From the NCBI GenBank assembly GCA_004352715.1, contig SCFE01000008.1:1889700-1953699 (forward strand): DNA of 64,000 bases. The letters are read 5' to 3'. The translations under genes were made by a program, and so were the position numbers. The DNA comes from Hofstenia miamia. Lineage: Eukaryota > Xenacoelomorpha > Acoela. The stretch's first letter is position 1, and the number at the start of each line of letters is the position of its first letter. This document shows, piece after piece, positions 1 through 11,953 of this stretch. Below the pieces are notes generated by a model, which saw nothing but the letters and a program-made list of their open reading frames with translations, searched no databases and was not told the DNA's origin.

Positions 1-700
1 NNNNNNNNNNNNNNNNNNNNNNNNNNNNNNNNNNNNNNNNNNNNNNNNNNNNNNNNNNNNNNNNNNNNNNNNNNNNNNNNNNNNNNNNNNNNNNNNNNNN
101 NNNNNNNNNNNNNNNNNNNNNNNNNNNNNNNNNNNNNNNNNNNNNNNNNNNNNNNNNNNNNNNNNNNNNNNNNNNNNNNNNNNNNNNNNNNNNNNNNNNN
201 NNNNNNNNNNNNNNNNNNNNNNNNNNNNNNNNNNNNNNNNNNNNNNNNNNNNNNNNNNNNNNNNNNNNNNNNNNNNNNNNNNNNNNNNNNNNNNNNNNNN
301 NNNNNNNNNNNNNNNNNNNNNNNNNNNNNNNNNNNNNNNNNNNNNNNNNNNNNNNNNNNNNNNNNNNNNNNNNNNNNNNNNNNNNNNNNNNNNNNNNNNN
401 NNNNNNNNNNNNNNNNNNNNNNNNNNNNNNNNNNNNNNNNNNNNNNNNNNNNNNNNNNNNNNNNNNNNNNNNNNNNNNNNNNNNNNNNNNNNNNNNNNNN
501 NNNNNNNNNNNNNNNNNNNNNNNNNNNNNNNNNNNNNNNNNNNNNNNNNNNNNNNNNNNNNNNNNNNNNNNNNNNNNNNNNNNNNNNNNNNNNNNNNNNN
601 NNNNNNNNNNNNNNNNNNNNNNNNNNNNNNNNNNNNNNNNNNNNNNNNNNNNNNNNNNNNNNNNNNNNNNNNNNNNNNNNNNNNNNNNNNNNNNNNNNNN
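1..700. other. Assembly gap (N)
   Basis: All bases are N, so nothing can be read. The internal part of the candidate LTR element at 984-1281 would run into this gap. Confidence 0.99.
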
Positions 701-983
701 ATCTATTCTCGTTCGGACAAAATCATCTTATAGAACTGCTTTGGCATAGACAACTTAGAGTAGTAAACATTAGAATAACTACTGCGAATATGAACTCCAG
801 TTACATCTAAGAATACGTGGCAATGAGTGCCACCTAGAATGTACGAAAGTCTGGATCAACTAAACCCCAAAACTGAACAGGCTCAAGCAGTTTGCGTAGA
901 CAGGTCAGGACGTCCTACACTTGAATACGTACTCCGCTTACTCCCCCTCAGCTTCGTAGAAGATTTAGCTGCTGATGGCCATC

Positions 984-1281
984 TGAATATAGAACGTATA
1001 TGAGAGCAACTATACACCTAGTATTAAACCAAAACAATTTATTAAGCTTTTGCGCATACAAAGTCCCTATTTATACAGAGTTAATAATACTGCAGCAGTA
1101 TTACTGCTTAATACACCTGCCAAAGGCAGAACAAAAATGTAAACACTAAAACAACGCAATTGGGTAGTTGAGCATGCGCGGGAACGTAGCAGTAATTAGC
1201 ACAAGCTACAGAAAGACGACTCCTAGTGGCGGCGAGAGGAAGTGCGTGGGATTCCTTTTACGTAATGGTCCAGATTGTACA
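984..1281 (-). repeat. Candidate LTR of a retrotransposon, minus orientation
   Basis: Read on the minus strand, this 298-bp stretch starts TGTACAATCTGG and ends TATTCA, so it has the TG...CA ends of an LTR. It carries a TATA-like TATAAATAGGG and, about 30 bases later, an AATAAA, as in a compact LTR promoter and poly(A) unit. Two bases beyond the end comes TGGCCATCAGCAGC, which starts with TGG as tRNA primer binding sites do. It is also clearly less AT-rich than its surroundings. No second LTR or coding region can be seen because the internal side meets the N gap. Inference from structure only; it could be a solo LTR or another GC-richer repeat. Confidence 0.35.

Positions 1282-1317
<36 letters not shown>
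1282..1317. repeat. (TA)n microsatellite
   Basis: Near-perfect run of alternating T and A directly after the candidate LTR. Confidence 0.9.
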
Positions 1318-1318
<1 letters not shown>

Positions 1319-2329
1319 ATTTAAATACAAATTCAAATCTTCCGCATGAACAGATTCTAGAAATCTACTGGACTTGAAATGATTTTGGCCAATAATAATT
1401 ACACCATTTTACTCTCTATATCAGCCTGCTTTAAATAGCAACTTTTAAAAACGCATTTGGTGGAAAAATGGAATTTGAATAAACTAATCTTGGCGCATAT
1501 TTTCGACTTGTGGATGCTAACCAATCCCAACAATCCTGGTTTTGTGCTTCGTACAGATGGTTTCAGAAAAAAGCGCTATTAAAATTGATATACTGCACAT
1601 TTATCTAAACATTCGCGATAAGAAAAATGAAAAAAAAGCCGGGTAAACTAAAACTGCTTTTCCTAGTTTCCTTTGTGTTATCACAATTGTAGTAATATAC
1701 ACGTATCAATAAACCGCTCGTTTTAAATGCTTAAATAAATTTGAAAAAGATTATCGAAAAAAATTTTTTCGGCTACAACTAAGATAGCAAGTGGAGACAG
1801 TAACTCAATAATTTCCATTTTGAAAATAGTATTGACGAGTGCACACATTTCTTGTAATTCGTCCGGCCTACATTTAAAATTTTTAACATTTTCTCATAAT
1901 AATTATTTTCGAATGTAACTACAAGACCATTACTTTATCAAATGAATCAAGTTTAATTGATAAGAGAAGATGATATAACCAGGTATTTGTAATTAAAGAA
2001 GTACTTCTTTGATTGGTAAGATAATTCTTTGTTGAAACAGTTTTGAAATGGTTAACCACTTTCTATTTAAACAGCAAAAATTTCTCTTCTGATCCAAGTT
2101 GTGCAATATTAAAAGATGAGTTTTTATAATTTTTCTTCTAAATTTTTTACATTGATATATACTACGACTAATATTGTATTTTAAGGATATATTATCTTTA
2201 AATTTAAAAAACATTTCTAAGATCATCTTTTGCATGATTTCATTTGAGTGTAAAAACATATATTTTGTTATTTGTTTTTTAATTGCATTGTTGTAATGTC
2301 CATTCATTTGAAAAACTTCCTAACTTCTT

Positions 2330-3350
2330 TTTAGAATTGTGAAAAAGTAACAAGAATATGTATATTTTGATACAACCAGAGAAGTAAGCAACATTGAGGT
2401 TCATTTTCTTGGCAATAAATCCGATATTTTTTAATCAATTGGATATTAGCAGAAATTCTTTGAATTAATTAATTTGCATGGTTTCGAATTTTAGTTGATT
2501 GTCTATTAACACAACTTAATATTTTATTCTTGATTTCTCCAATATTTCTTGGGTATCACTATATAGCTTTTTCTATGTTCGTTCTTTGCTTAAGTTATTC
2601 AACTACATAAAAACAGTTTTTTCAACATTTAAAGACATCATATTTTTAGTATAAAAATCATGTATGAGATATAAATTGGATTAAAGTTCATTGCTGTTTG
2701 TAGCATAGATTAATGTTTCATCTGCATATAACTTGCATTATATTTTTAAATGATTTCAAATATCATTTATATAGATACTGAATTATAGTGGTCCCAGAAA
2801 AGAACCTTGTGGAACATCTCGTTCAATTTTTAAAATATTTGATTGTTCATTTTTAAATGGCACAAATTGAAATCTATTATTTAAGTAATCAGAAATTAGT
2901 GAAGGTGAATTAGAATCAAAATTATAAGCATCTGTCAATTTTTAATCAAAATTCCATGATCTATTGATTGAATGCTTTTACAAGATCTAAAGAGATAATG
3001 TAAATACTTTCATTTCTATCTATGAGTTGCTTCCAACTTCTTATGTATCCAATAGACCATTCATAGTTGAAAAATGTTTTCTAAAGCCAAATTGATTTTG
3101 ATTGAATAAGTAAGCAGTTTATGTGGGCGAATGGCGGGGCCCACGTTGCCGCCCATGTGGGCTCTACCATTTGCCCACATAAATTGTTTGCTGGGTATGT
3201 CTCAGAGTAACAATTAATCTTTTTGTGTAATATTTTTTCGAAAATCTTATTAATTCCAGCTAAATTTGATATTGGTCTTTAATTTTAAGAAATCTTGCTT
3301 GCTCGATTTTAGTTGACTGGAATAATTTTTCCAATTACTGTCTCATTATG
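2330..3350 (-). pseudogene. Decayed non-LTR retrotransposon reverse transcriptase
   Basis: Translating the minus strand in pieces gives the ordered blocks of a LINE-type reverse transcriptase: a NKIFEKIL-like block near 3250-3220, QFGFRKHFST near 3100-3065, a sheet/palm stretch, VPQGSFLGPL near 2815-2787 and YADETLIYA near 2735-2705. The second catalytic aspartate of the YADD box is replaced (YADE). Stops and frame changes occur throughout, so no reading frame longer than about 100 residues survives. A hairpin element (3106-3190) sits between the fingers block and QFGFR. The 104-residue minus ORF at 1993-2307 lies just downstream but shows no recognised motif. Jockey/CR1-like from the motif order; the exact clade is not resolved. 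Confidence 0.75.
3106..3190. mobile_element. Short foldback hairpin element, copy 1
   Basis: An imperfect palindrome of roughly 80 bp. The left arm reads about CAGTTTATGTGGGCGAATGG and the right arm is the complement of ACAATTTATGTGGGCAAATG. It can fold into a nearly full-length hairpin and has no coding capacity. The same sequence recurs at 37673-37770, so it is a dispersed element and not a local palindrome. It interrupts the LINE reverse transcriptase, which shows it inserted later. Confidence 0.7.
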
Positions 3351-4637
3351 GTATTTATTTCATCTATTAAATTCTTTAAATATGTCTCATAAAGGTCTTG
3401 CTATAACATTTAGTAATTCTTTAAAATGTTCTTAATATCATATTATACATACAGAAACAGCCTATTAATTTTCTATCAATGAAAACATAATTGTGCAAAT
3501 AAACATCAAGTAATTTCTGTATCAATAGTATATCAATACGCAATGATGTTCAATTACATTTTAATTAAAAAACATAACTGTGCCTGTCTTATCAACTAAA
3601 TCCCTGTAAGTATAATGTTTCAACAGGCTTTTGCACCTTTTTTAGATGAAAAGCTAATGGTCTTTTACTAGTCTTATTATTAAGTGTAAATCTCTATATA
3701 TGGTCTTGTTCGTGAATTTTATGTGTTTACCAGGTAGAATGATTTCCCTATGTGTGTCTATAGTGGTTTCATTAAACATCAACTCAATATCGCCAATTTC
3801 TCGTAAATGTACATATTTTTACACGTATACTATAATTGTTATCTAAAATGAAATATATTTCATGTATTTCTGCCATAATTAACTTGGTAAAGAAGCTAAG
3901 CTTTTCTCAACAGAACAATTTGTTGAAAAAAGCAAGAGCTGGAAAAATTCTAAGAAAATCCAAAAATATATATTTAATATCGACATAATATATTTAAAAT
4001 AAATTAGTATTGACAATCGCTAATGTGCATTTCACCTGTTGGAATATCTTCTTTTTCCATTTGATAATTCATCACTTCAAATCTCAATGACATATTTTCA
4101 TTCTAAATTTTAAAATTCATAGAATCTTACTAAATTTGTTGGTTATATTTATAATGTAGAGGAAGAAATGTAAATTCTTTGTTTTCTATATTACAAGAGT
4201 AGAGGGTATGCAAGAATTAATTCTTTTGAAAATATATTCATGTTCATTTGAATTCAAATTCTCTGAAATTCCGCTTCTATTTTAAAAGGAAGCTTTTCTG
4301 TACATAATGATTCTTCCATAATAAATCATTAGAATGTGCATATTTTTAAGTGCGAGATTCAGATACTTAGATAATACAAGTAAAGAAATATGTTGTCAGA
4401 TGGGATTTCGCCTGCTACAAAACTTAAAAAAATGGGTTCGAGTACAATTTTTGAACCATAATTACACCATTTTTTAATTTTACTATTATTCTATTCGTAT
4501 ATATTTTTGTGCTATTTGTTATATTAGTAATTTAGATTTATTGAGCACCATGTTTGGTCGACCATGTGAATCGACAGTCGGGTTGGGTCAGGCACGCTCC
4601 AATAAAGGAACCAACATATGGTTGATTACTAAACGAA

Positions 4638-4640
<3 letters not shown>
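3351..4640. other. AT-rich stretch without a recognised gene
   Basis: No ORF of note. Parts of 3350-3800 may be upstream remains of the same LINE on the minus strand, but they are too decayed to assign. Around 4547-4610 there is a GC-richer patch of unknown origin. Confidence 0.5.
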
Positions 4641-4678
<38 letters not shown>

Positions 4679-4684
4679 TATATA
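4641..4684. repeat. (TA)n microsatellite at the edge of duplication copy A
   Basis: Alternating TA run directly before the duplicated block. An equivalent TA run (8662-8719) precedes copy B. Confidence 0.9.
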
Positions 4685-5263
4685 TTCTAATGTTCTGATT
4701 TCATAGGGAACGCAGACATCAGAAAATAGATCCTAGTTTCAAAAATCTATGCTCCCAGAACAGAGTGGCACTGATGTATGGCAGAGGCATAGCAGGAGTT
4801 ATCAAACCTGATCCGAAATCAATATTCTCAATATTCCTCAATCCCATTATTTGTATGTTTATTTGTTTGTTTGATTTCTTACTCTGGATATATAATTTTG
4901 GTCAATTTCAAAATGCTTAGTTCGCTCAAGAAAAAAATCGGTCTTTTTAAGTGTGTTCTAAACAATGTCGGTTAAGGTTTCGGGTTAAAATGTAGACCCG
5001 AAGAGATCTCTGGTCATAGCTAACACTTAGTTAAATTACAAATATCTCCATTGTATACCCAATAAATTGCTCAAATAATAAAATTCAGAAAATATTAGTT
5101 TTTGGAAAAAAGTGAATATATCTCAGAAAATAGTCATAAAATAAATAACAGTTTAATGATTCGATTTCTTATATATTTAGGGTATAATTTAGGAAAAGTA
5201 AAAAAATAAGCACCAAATCTTTCAAAATATAAATATAGAATTATGTTTCAAGTGGGTACTAAG

Positions 5264-6177
5264 TAGGGATGTCCCGGATCCGGTATCGGCAATCACACAA
5301 CCGGATACAGATATCCGGATTTAACAAGATAATATATTCTGAGAGAAAACTTGATTTTAAAATGGAATTTTCGAGGACACGGCTATATTTTTTCTTGATA
5401 GGAAAGTTGTCATGCAACAAAATAAGATTTTCTGACATATCAGGACGTCGTCTATTTAATATTTATTTATTTTGATTCGTAAGAGGTCGATATTAATAGA
5501 GAAATAAGGTTGACAATCTAACTGTTTCAATTAAAGCTGCTCACATAAAAAATCAAAGTTGTTCAATGTTTGATAAAGTTGAAATTCCACCAGATGTTGT
5601 TATTACTCCTCTCTTGATCTTAGAAATGATAGCTGCGAATATATCAAGTCACGATTAGAAAATACCAGTTTCACTAATATAGTGGAAAGTAAGAGCATTG
5701 AAAATTAACGGGACATTGTATGTCAATAACGAAAATGTCAAGCAACATTGGCTGCAGTTGAAAAATGTTTCTCTATGTTGAGAAAACTCTTAGCCTCTGA
5801 CAGAGATCTTAACAACAATAATATATGGAAATATATGTGCTGTTATTGATTTAGTGAAGTAATTGCTTTAGAAAATTGACTTATTATTATGTACGAGTTT
5901 TTGCTATTTGTTTTATATCTTATTCTCCGTAATAAAAAACGTTTTATATTCCTTAAATGGATCATTTTGAAAAAAATGAAGGATCATATTTTAGGGCATC
6001 TTTAACCAAATTCCGTCATATTTTCTCAAAAAATAAGGCCATATTTGCTTTTTTTAGTCATATTCCTTGTTACTTTAGTAATAATTGAGCAATATATTAT
6101 CCGGTATCCGGCAGTCAAATTATACGGAATTATCAGGTATCCGGTATATTCAGTTCGCTATCCGGATCCCATCCCTA
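5264..6177 (+). mobile_element. hAT-family element relic (copy A), 914 bp
   Basis: The ends are TAGGGATGTCCCGGATCCGG on the left and, on the right, the complement of TAGGGATGGGATCCGG, the TAGGGATG-type terminus typical of animal hAT elements. Subterminal repeats of ATCCGGTATCCGG lie just inside the right end. The flanks GTACTAAG (5256-5263) and GTGCTGAG (6178-6185) match at 6 of 8 bases, both differences being A/G transitions, as expected for an aged 8-bp target duplication. The centre retains the 3' end of a transposase gene. Too short and broken to be autonomous. Confidence 0.85.
5745..5853 (+). pseudogene. hAT transposase C-terminal remnant
   Basis: One frame reads AAVEKCFSMLRKLLASDRD followed by an N-rich stretch and IWKYMCCY, then a stop. 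This is the conserved hAT C-terminal dimerisation region, in which a V-E-R/K-x-F-S-M-L block precedes L-L-A-S-D-R. Sequence before it is frameshifted and the DDE core is gone. An identical copy lies at 9778-9886. It only serves to date and classify the element. Confidence 0.75.
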
Positions 6178-7004
6178 GTGCTGAGGGTGCCGATCCGACT
6201 GAGATAGCCTTAAGAATACTTAGGAAATTCTTAAGGTAAAGATGACCAAGTGCTGTTAGCAGCACAGTAATTATAATGCCGTCTTATAAAACACAATGGT
6301 GCTGTTACAAAACGCACTTTTAAAATCATTAAATGAATTTTGCATTTAACACTGAAAAACTCAAAATCAAAAAGGGGATATTAAAAATTTTAGAAATATT
6401 CAAAAAGTACTTCAGTATTTGATATATAGAGTAAAATTAAGCAGATATTTTGAGGCTAATCCTATCACTTATGAATATATTGAAATTTGAACAGAATTTG
6501 TTTTTACATGCAAAACGCCAGTTTTAATGTGGAAATATTTCAAAAATCGGCAATTCAATTTTAATAATGTAGAATCATCACCCAGGATGAGATGCGCTCC
6601 TGACAGTATTTATTTAGCACACAGTCTTTGCAGATTCCCATATGCGAGGTAATGTCTATAGTTCCAAACTATCTATCTCCATTATACTTTAGGCTAGAAT
6701 TAATATAATTAACTGAATTAGTTATCATTGCATTCCAACAAAGTATAACAATTAACAACTACAATTTAGGTAGCTCCAAGAGATTCCAGTTCGATGAGGT
6801 GGGCATCTGCCCAAAGCTAAATCCGTTTACTGAGGATCCATAAACTGCTCCGATTACAGATTTCCACAATTCAGCTCAAGCTCACAAGGATGATTATTAT
6901 TATGTGTGCCCTAACTATGGGTGTTAAATAAAACCGATCACTATTTGACTTACTCCTCACACTCAATCATGTTAACATAATAACTACAACAGGTAACAAT
7001 GCAT

Positions 7005-7190
7005 CGACACTAGCTGCTATACAATTTAAAATTACGTAATAATTAAGAGCAGCTTCCTAACCTACAATTAAACATTAATTACAATAGTAAAAGGGCACGA
7101 CACTAGCTGCGACAAATAAAAAGCAATTATACAAAATAAGTAATAATTAAAAGCAGCTTCCTAACCTACATTTAAAAATAACGATACAAT
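7005..7190 (+). repeat. Short tandem array, about two units (copy A)
   Basis: Units of about 93-105 bp begin CGACACTAGCTGC and include AAAGCAGCTTCCTAACCTAC. Copy B at 11038-11325 holds one more unit, which accounts for the 105-bp length difference between the two duplications. Confidence 0.75.
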
Positions 7191-7854
7191 ACGAATAATA
7201 ACGGTCATTATCGGCCAATTATGGGTCCCCTAAGATGTTCGAATTTAGATCTAAAATACGATAATATATCAATACTTCTAGAGTTGGCTGACCAGCCTAT
7301 TTCGAGTTCGTTACTTCATGCAAATCAAACAAAATATAGCCAGCTAAGCATGATTGAAAAACACCCTATCCTTCGTCCTAATTTAAATGTGGTTACCAAT
7401 CAAAGTCCTATAACATAAACAGTCCCCTCGCAACAGCCTTGTGATCACTACACACATGGAATGCTTAGTTGCGCATTTTAGTACAATTCAAACTGGTTTA
7501 AATAATGACAAAGCAGTGAAATTCCGAAGAATTTATTCTAGCAACATAATGTTTTGCTTTGTGCATATTTATATCAATTCATTACAAACATATTTATCGG
7601 AAGTACCTGTTGCTTATTCAATTTCTGCAAGTCCACATAGAATTTCTGCGTGGCTAATGGTCACTAACTAAAATAAACGTTGAACGATTTGTCCACTAGT
7701 GGTTTGTCAAAAAGTGTTAGTGGCAGATATTTGTTTAAAAATTATTTAAATCACGTGGGATGTCTAATTTTATTAAATGATAAATCAGAGTTTTATGGTT
7801 TTGAGTAAATGTTTGATCTTGGTTTCAACTTGCATTTTTCTTTTAATTGGATTA

Positions 7855-8300
7855 TCCTACATTATCAAATATCCAGTATATTCAGTTCACTATCCGGATC
7901 CCATCCCTCGTGCTGAGTGTGCTGCTCCAACCAAGATAGCCTTAAGGATAATTAGGAAATTCTTAAGGTAAAGATGACCAATTGCTGTTAGCAGCACAGT
8001 ACTTATGATGCTGTCTTATAAAAGACAATGATGCTGTTACAAAACGCACTATTTACATCATTAAATGAATTTTGCATTTAACAATTAAAAACTCAAAATC
8101 AAGAAGGGGATATTAAAAATTTTAGAAATATTTAAAAAGGTAGTTCAGTATTTGATATATAGAGTCAAATTAAGCAGATATTTTGAGGCTAATCCTATCA
8201 CTTATGAATATATTGAAATTTGAATAGAATTTGTTTTTACGTGAAAAACTCCAATTTTAATGTGGAAATAATTCAAAAATCGGCAATTTAATATAATTGT
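7855..8300 (+). repeat. Diverged third partial copy: hAT 3' end plus flank
   Basis: This stretch matches 6135-6560 at roughly 90 percent by eye. It includes the last 45 or so bases of the hAT element, the GTGCTGAG right flank and about 400 bp downstream. The hAT terminus is degraded (CCCTCG instead of CCCTAG). It lies between copies A and B and is clearly older than the A/B duplication, so this locus has duplicated more than once. Confidence 0.8.
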
Positions 8301-8657
8301 ATTAGTACATACTTGAACAATAGAACCTGCAGTTGTTGTATATTTTTTCTCCAAAAACCTTAGATCCTTCATGAATTCCCAGCGGGAAGTGTTGTCATTC
8401 AACTTTTCAAAAAGTAGCTCTTTGATAAACACGTCTTTCAGCTGTTGTATTTGTAATAATATTTCATCGTCTAAATTAAATATATAAAGTTTTAATTAAT
8501 GTTTCCAAAAAACATCTACTGTAAGAATAATACAACACATTCACTAAATTAACCACACTTTCAATTAAACTTTTTTTCAAGCGGATGATGTCTTTTTCAA
8601 ACCATAACTAGCGGAAGCAGTTGAAATTATTTTCATAACAAACAAAATTTTATTATC

Positions 8658-8661
<4 letters not shown>
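8301..8661. other. AT-rich spacer
   Basis: No recognised gene or repeat between the partial third copy and the TA run. Confidence 0.5.

Positions 8662-8719
<58 letters not shown>
8662..8719. repeat. (TA)n microsatellite
   Basis: About 29 TA units directly before copy B of the duplication. Confidence 0.95.
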
Positions 8720-8721
<2 letters not shown>

Positions 8722-9296
8722 TAATGTTCTGATTTTATAGGGAACGCAGACATCAGAAAATAGATCCTAGTTTCAAAAATCTATGCTCCCAGAACAGAGT
8801 GGCACTGATGTATGGCAGAGGCATAGCAGGAGTTATCAAACCTGATCCGAAATCAATATTCTCAATATTCCTCAATCCCATTATTTGTATGTTTATTTGT
8901 TTGTTTGATTTCTTACTCTGGATATATAATTTTGGTCAATTTCAAAATCTTAGTTAGCTCAAGAAAAAAATCGGTCTTTTTAAGTGTGTTCTAAACAATG
9001 TCGGTTAAGGTTTCGGGTTAAAATGTAGACCCGAAGAGATCTCTGGTCATAGCTAACACTTAGTTAAATTACAAATATCTCCATTGTATACCCAATAAAT
9101 TGCTCAAATAATAAAATTCAGAAAATATTAGTTTTTGGAAAAAAGTGAATATATCTCAGAAAATAGTCATAAAATAAATAACAGTTTAATGATTCGATTT
9201 CTTATATATTTAGGGTATAATTTAGGAAAAGTAAAAAAATAAGCACCAAATCTTTCAAAATATAAATATAGAATTATGTTTCAAGTGGGTACTAAG

Positions 9297-10210
9297 TAGG
9301 GATGTCCCGGATCCGGTATCGGCAATCACACAACCGGATACAGATATCCGGATTTAACAAGATAATATATTCTGAGAGAAAACTTGATTTTAAAATGGAA
9401 TTTTCGAGGACACGGCTATATTTTTTCTTGATAGGAAAGTTGTCATGCAACAAAATAAGATTTTCTGACATATCAGGACGTCGTCTATTTAATATTTATT
9501 TATTTTGATTCGTAAGAGGTCGATATTAATAGAGAAATAAGGTTGACAATCTAACTGTTTCAATTAAAGCTGCTCACATAAAAAATCAAAGTTGTTCAAT
9601 GTTTGATAAAGTTGAAATTCCACCAGATGTTGTTATTACTCCTCTCTTGATCTTAGAAATGATAGCTGCGAATATATCAAGTCACGATTAGAAAATACCA
9701 GTTTCACTAATATAGTGGAAAGTAAGAGCATTGAAAATTAACGGGACATTGTATGTCAATAACGAAAATGTCAAGCAACATTGGCTGCAGTTGAAAAATG
9801 TTTCTCTATGTTGAGAAAACTCTTAGCCTCTGACAGAGATCTTAACAACAATAATATATGGAAATATATGTGCTGTTATTGATTTAGTGAAGTAATTGCT
9901 TTAGAAAATTGACTTATTATTATGTACGAGTTTTTGCTATTTGTTTTATATCTTATTCTCCGTAATAAAAAACGTTTTATATTCCTTAAATGGATCATTT
10001 TGAAAAAAATGAAGGATCATATTTTAGGGCATCTTTAACCAAATTCCGTCATATTTTCTCAAAAAATAAGGCCATATTTGCTTTTTTTAGTCATATTCCT
10101 TGTTACTTTAGTAATAATTGAGCAATATATTATCCGGTATCCGGCAGTCAAATTATACGGAATTATCAGGTATCCGGTATATTCAGTTCGCTATCCGGAT
10201 CCCATCCCTA
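9297..10210 (+). mobile_element. hAT-family element relic (copy B)
   Basis: Same element as at 5264-6177, including the TAGGGATG termini and the same imperfect flanking octamers. It was copied with its flanks and did not insert independently. Confidence 0.85.
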
Positions 10211-11037
10211 GTGCTGAGGGTGCCGATCCGACTGAGATAGCCTTAAGAATACTTAGGAAATTCTTAAGGTAAAGATGACCAAGTGCTGTTAGCAGCACAG
10301 TAATTATAATGCCGTCTTATAAAACACAATGGTGCTGTTACAAAACGCACTTTTAAAATCATTAAATGAATTTTGCATTTAACACTGAAAAACTCAAAAT
10401 CAAAAAGGGGATATTAAAAATTTTAGAAATATTCAAAAAGTACTTCAGTATTTGATATATAGAGTAAAATTAAGCAGATATTTTGAGGCTAATCCTATCA
10501 CTTATGAATATATTGAAATTTGAACAGAATTTGTTTTTACATGCAAAACGCCAGTTTTAATGTGGAAATATTTCAAAAATCGGCAATTCAATTTTAATAA
10601 TGTAGAATCATCACCCAGGATGAGATGCGCTCCTGACAGTATTTATTTAGCACACAGTCTTTGCAGATTCCCATATGCGAGGTAATGTCTATAGTTCCAA
10701 ACTATCTATCTCCATTATACTTTAGGCTAGAATTAATATAATTAACTGAATTAGTTATCATTGCATTCCAACAAAGTATAACAATTAACAACTACAATTT
10801 AGGTAGCTCCAAGAGATTCCAGTTCGATGAGGTGGGCATCTGCCCAAAGCTAAATCCGTTTACTGAGGATCCATAAACTGCTCCGATTACAGATTTCCAC
10901 AATTCAGCTCAAGCTCACAAGGATGATTATTATTATGTGTGCCCTAACTATGGGTGTTAAATAAAACCGATCACTATTTGACTTACTCCTCACACTCAAT
11001 CATGTTAACATAATAACTACAACAGGTAACAATGCAT

Positions 11038-11325
11038 CGACACTAGCTGCTATACAATTTAAAATTACGTAATAATTAAGAGCAGCTTCCTAACCTACAA
11101 TTAAACATTAATTACAATAGTAAAAGGGCACGACACTAGCTGCAATAAAATAAAAAGCAACTACACTAAATAAGTAATAATTAAAAGCAGCTTCCTAGCC
11201 TACATTTAGACATTAATTACAATAGTAAAAGGGCATAACACTAGCTGCGACAAATAAAAAGCAATTATACAAAATAAGTAATAATTAAAAGCAGCTTCCT
11301 AACCTACATTTAAAAATAACGATAC
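11038..11325 (+). repeat. Short tandem array, three units (copy B)
   Basis: Three diverged units of about 93-105 bp, each with a CTAGCTGC motif and a CAGCTTCCTA motif. One more unit than in copy A. Confidence 0.75.
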
Positions 11326-11952
11326 AATACGAATAATAACGGTCATTATCGGCCAATTATGGGTCCCCTAAGATGTTCGAATTTAGATCTAAAATACGAT
11401 AATATATCAATACTTCTAGAGTTGGCTGACCAGCCTATTTCGAGTTCGTTACTTCATGCAAATCAAACAAAATATAGCCAGCTAAGCATGATTGAAAAAC
11501 ACCCTATCCTTCGTCCTAATTTAAATGTGGTTACCAATCAAAGTCCTATAACATAAACAGTCCCCTCGCAACAGCCTTGTGATCACTACACACATGGAAT
11601 GCTTAGTTGCGCATTTTAGTACAATTCAAACTGGTTTAAATAATGACAAAGCAGTGAAATTCCGAAGAATTTATTCTAGCAACATAATGTTTTGCTTTGT
11701 GCATATTTATATCAATTCATTACAAACATATTTATCGGAAGTACCTGTTGCTTATTCAATTTCTGCAAGTCCACATAGAATTTCTGCGTGGCTAATGGTC
11801 ACTAACTAAAATAAACGTTGAACGATTTGTCCACTAGTGGTTTGTCAAAAAGTGTTAGTGGCAGATATTTGTTTAAAAATTATTTAAATCACGTGGGATG
11901 TCTAATTTTATTAAATGATAAATCAGAGTTTTATGGTTTTGAGTAAATGTTT

Positions 11953-11953
11953 N
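11953..11953. other. Single N at the end of duplication copy B
   Basis: One ambiguous base exactly where copy B ends and unrelated sequence begins. It suggests a scaffold join. Confidence 0.95.

Larger units (their letters stand above)
4685..7811 (+). repeat. Segmental duplication, copy A
   Basis: This block of about 3.1 kb matches 8720-11952 almost base for base. The offset is 4034, then 4033 after a one-base difference near 4916, then 4138 after an extra repeat unit in copy B. It contains a hAT element, AT-rich flank, a short tandem array and small ORFs of 64-76 residues that recur identically in copy B. Those ORFs are carried by the repeat and show no domain. Part of the 3' half (about 6780-7250) also matches 29300-29860 in inverted, diverged form, so a dispersed repeat family lies inside. 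Confidence 0.95.
8720..11952 (+). repeat. Segmental duplication, copy B
   Basis: Near-identical to 4685-7811, with only a handful of base differences and one additional tandem unit. It stops abruptly at the single N at 11953, where copy A continues into different sequence. The very low divergence together with an N at the boundary makes a gap-filling or unmerged-haplotype artefact as plausible as a recent duplication. Confidence 0.95.

Noticed and set aside
4425-4455. GGTTCGAGT-like B box suggesting a tRNA or SINE
   Set aside because: No matching A box or cloverleaf could be built around it.
7221-7671. 65- and 76-codon ORFs conserved in both duplications
   Set aside because: Identity comes from the recent DNA duplication, not from selection; no motif is visible.
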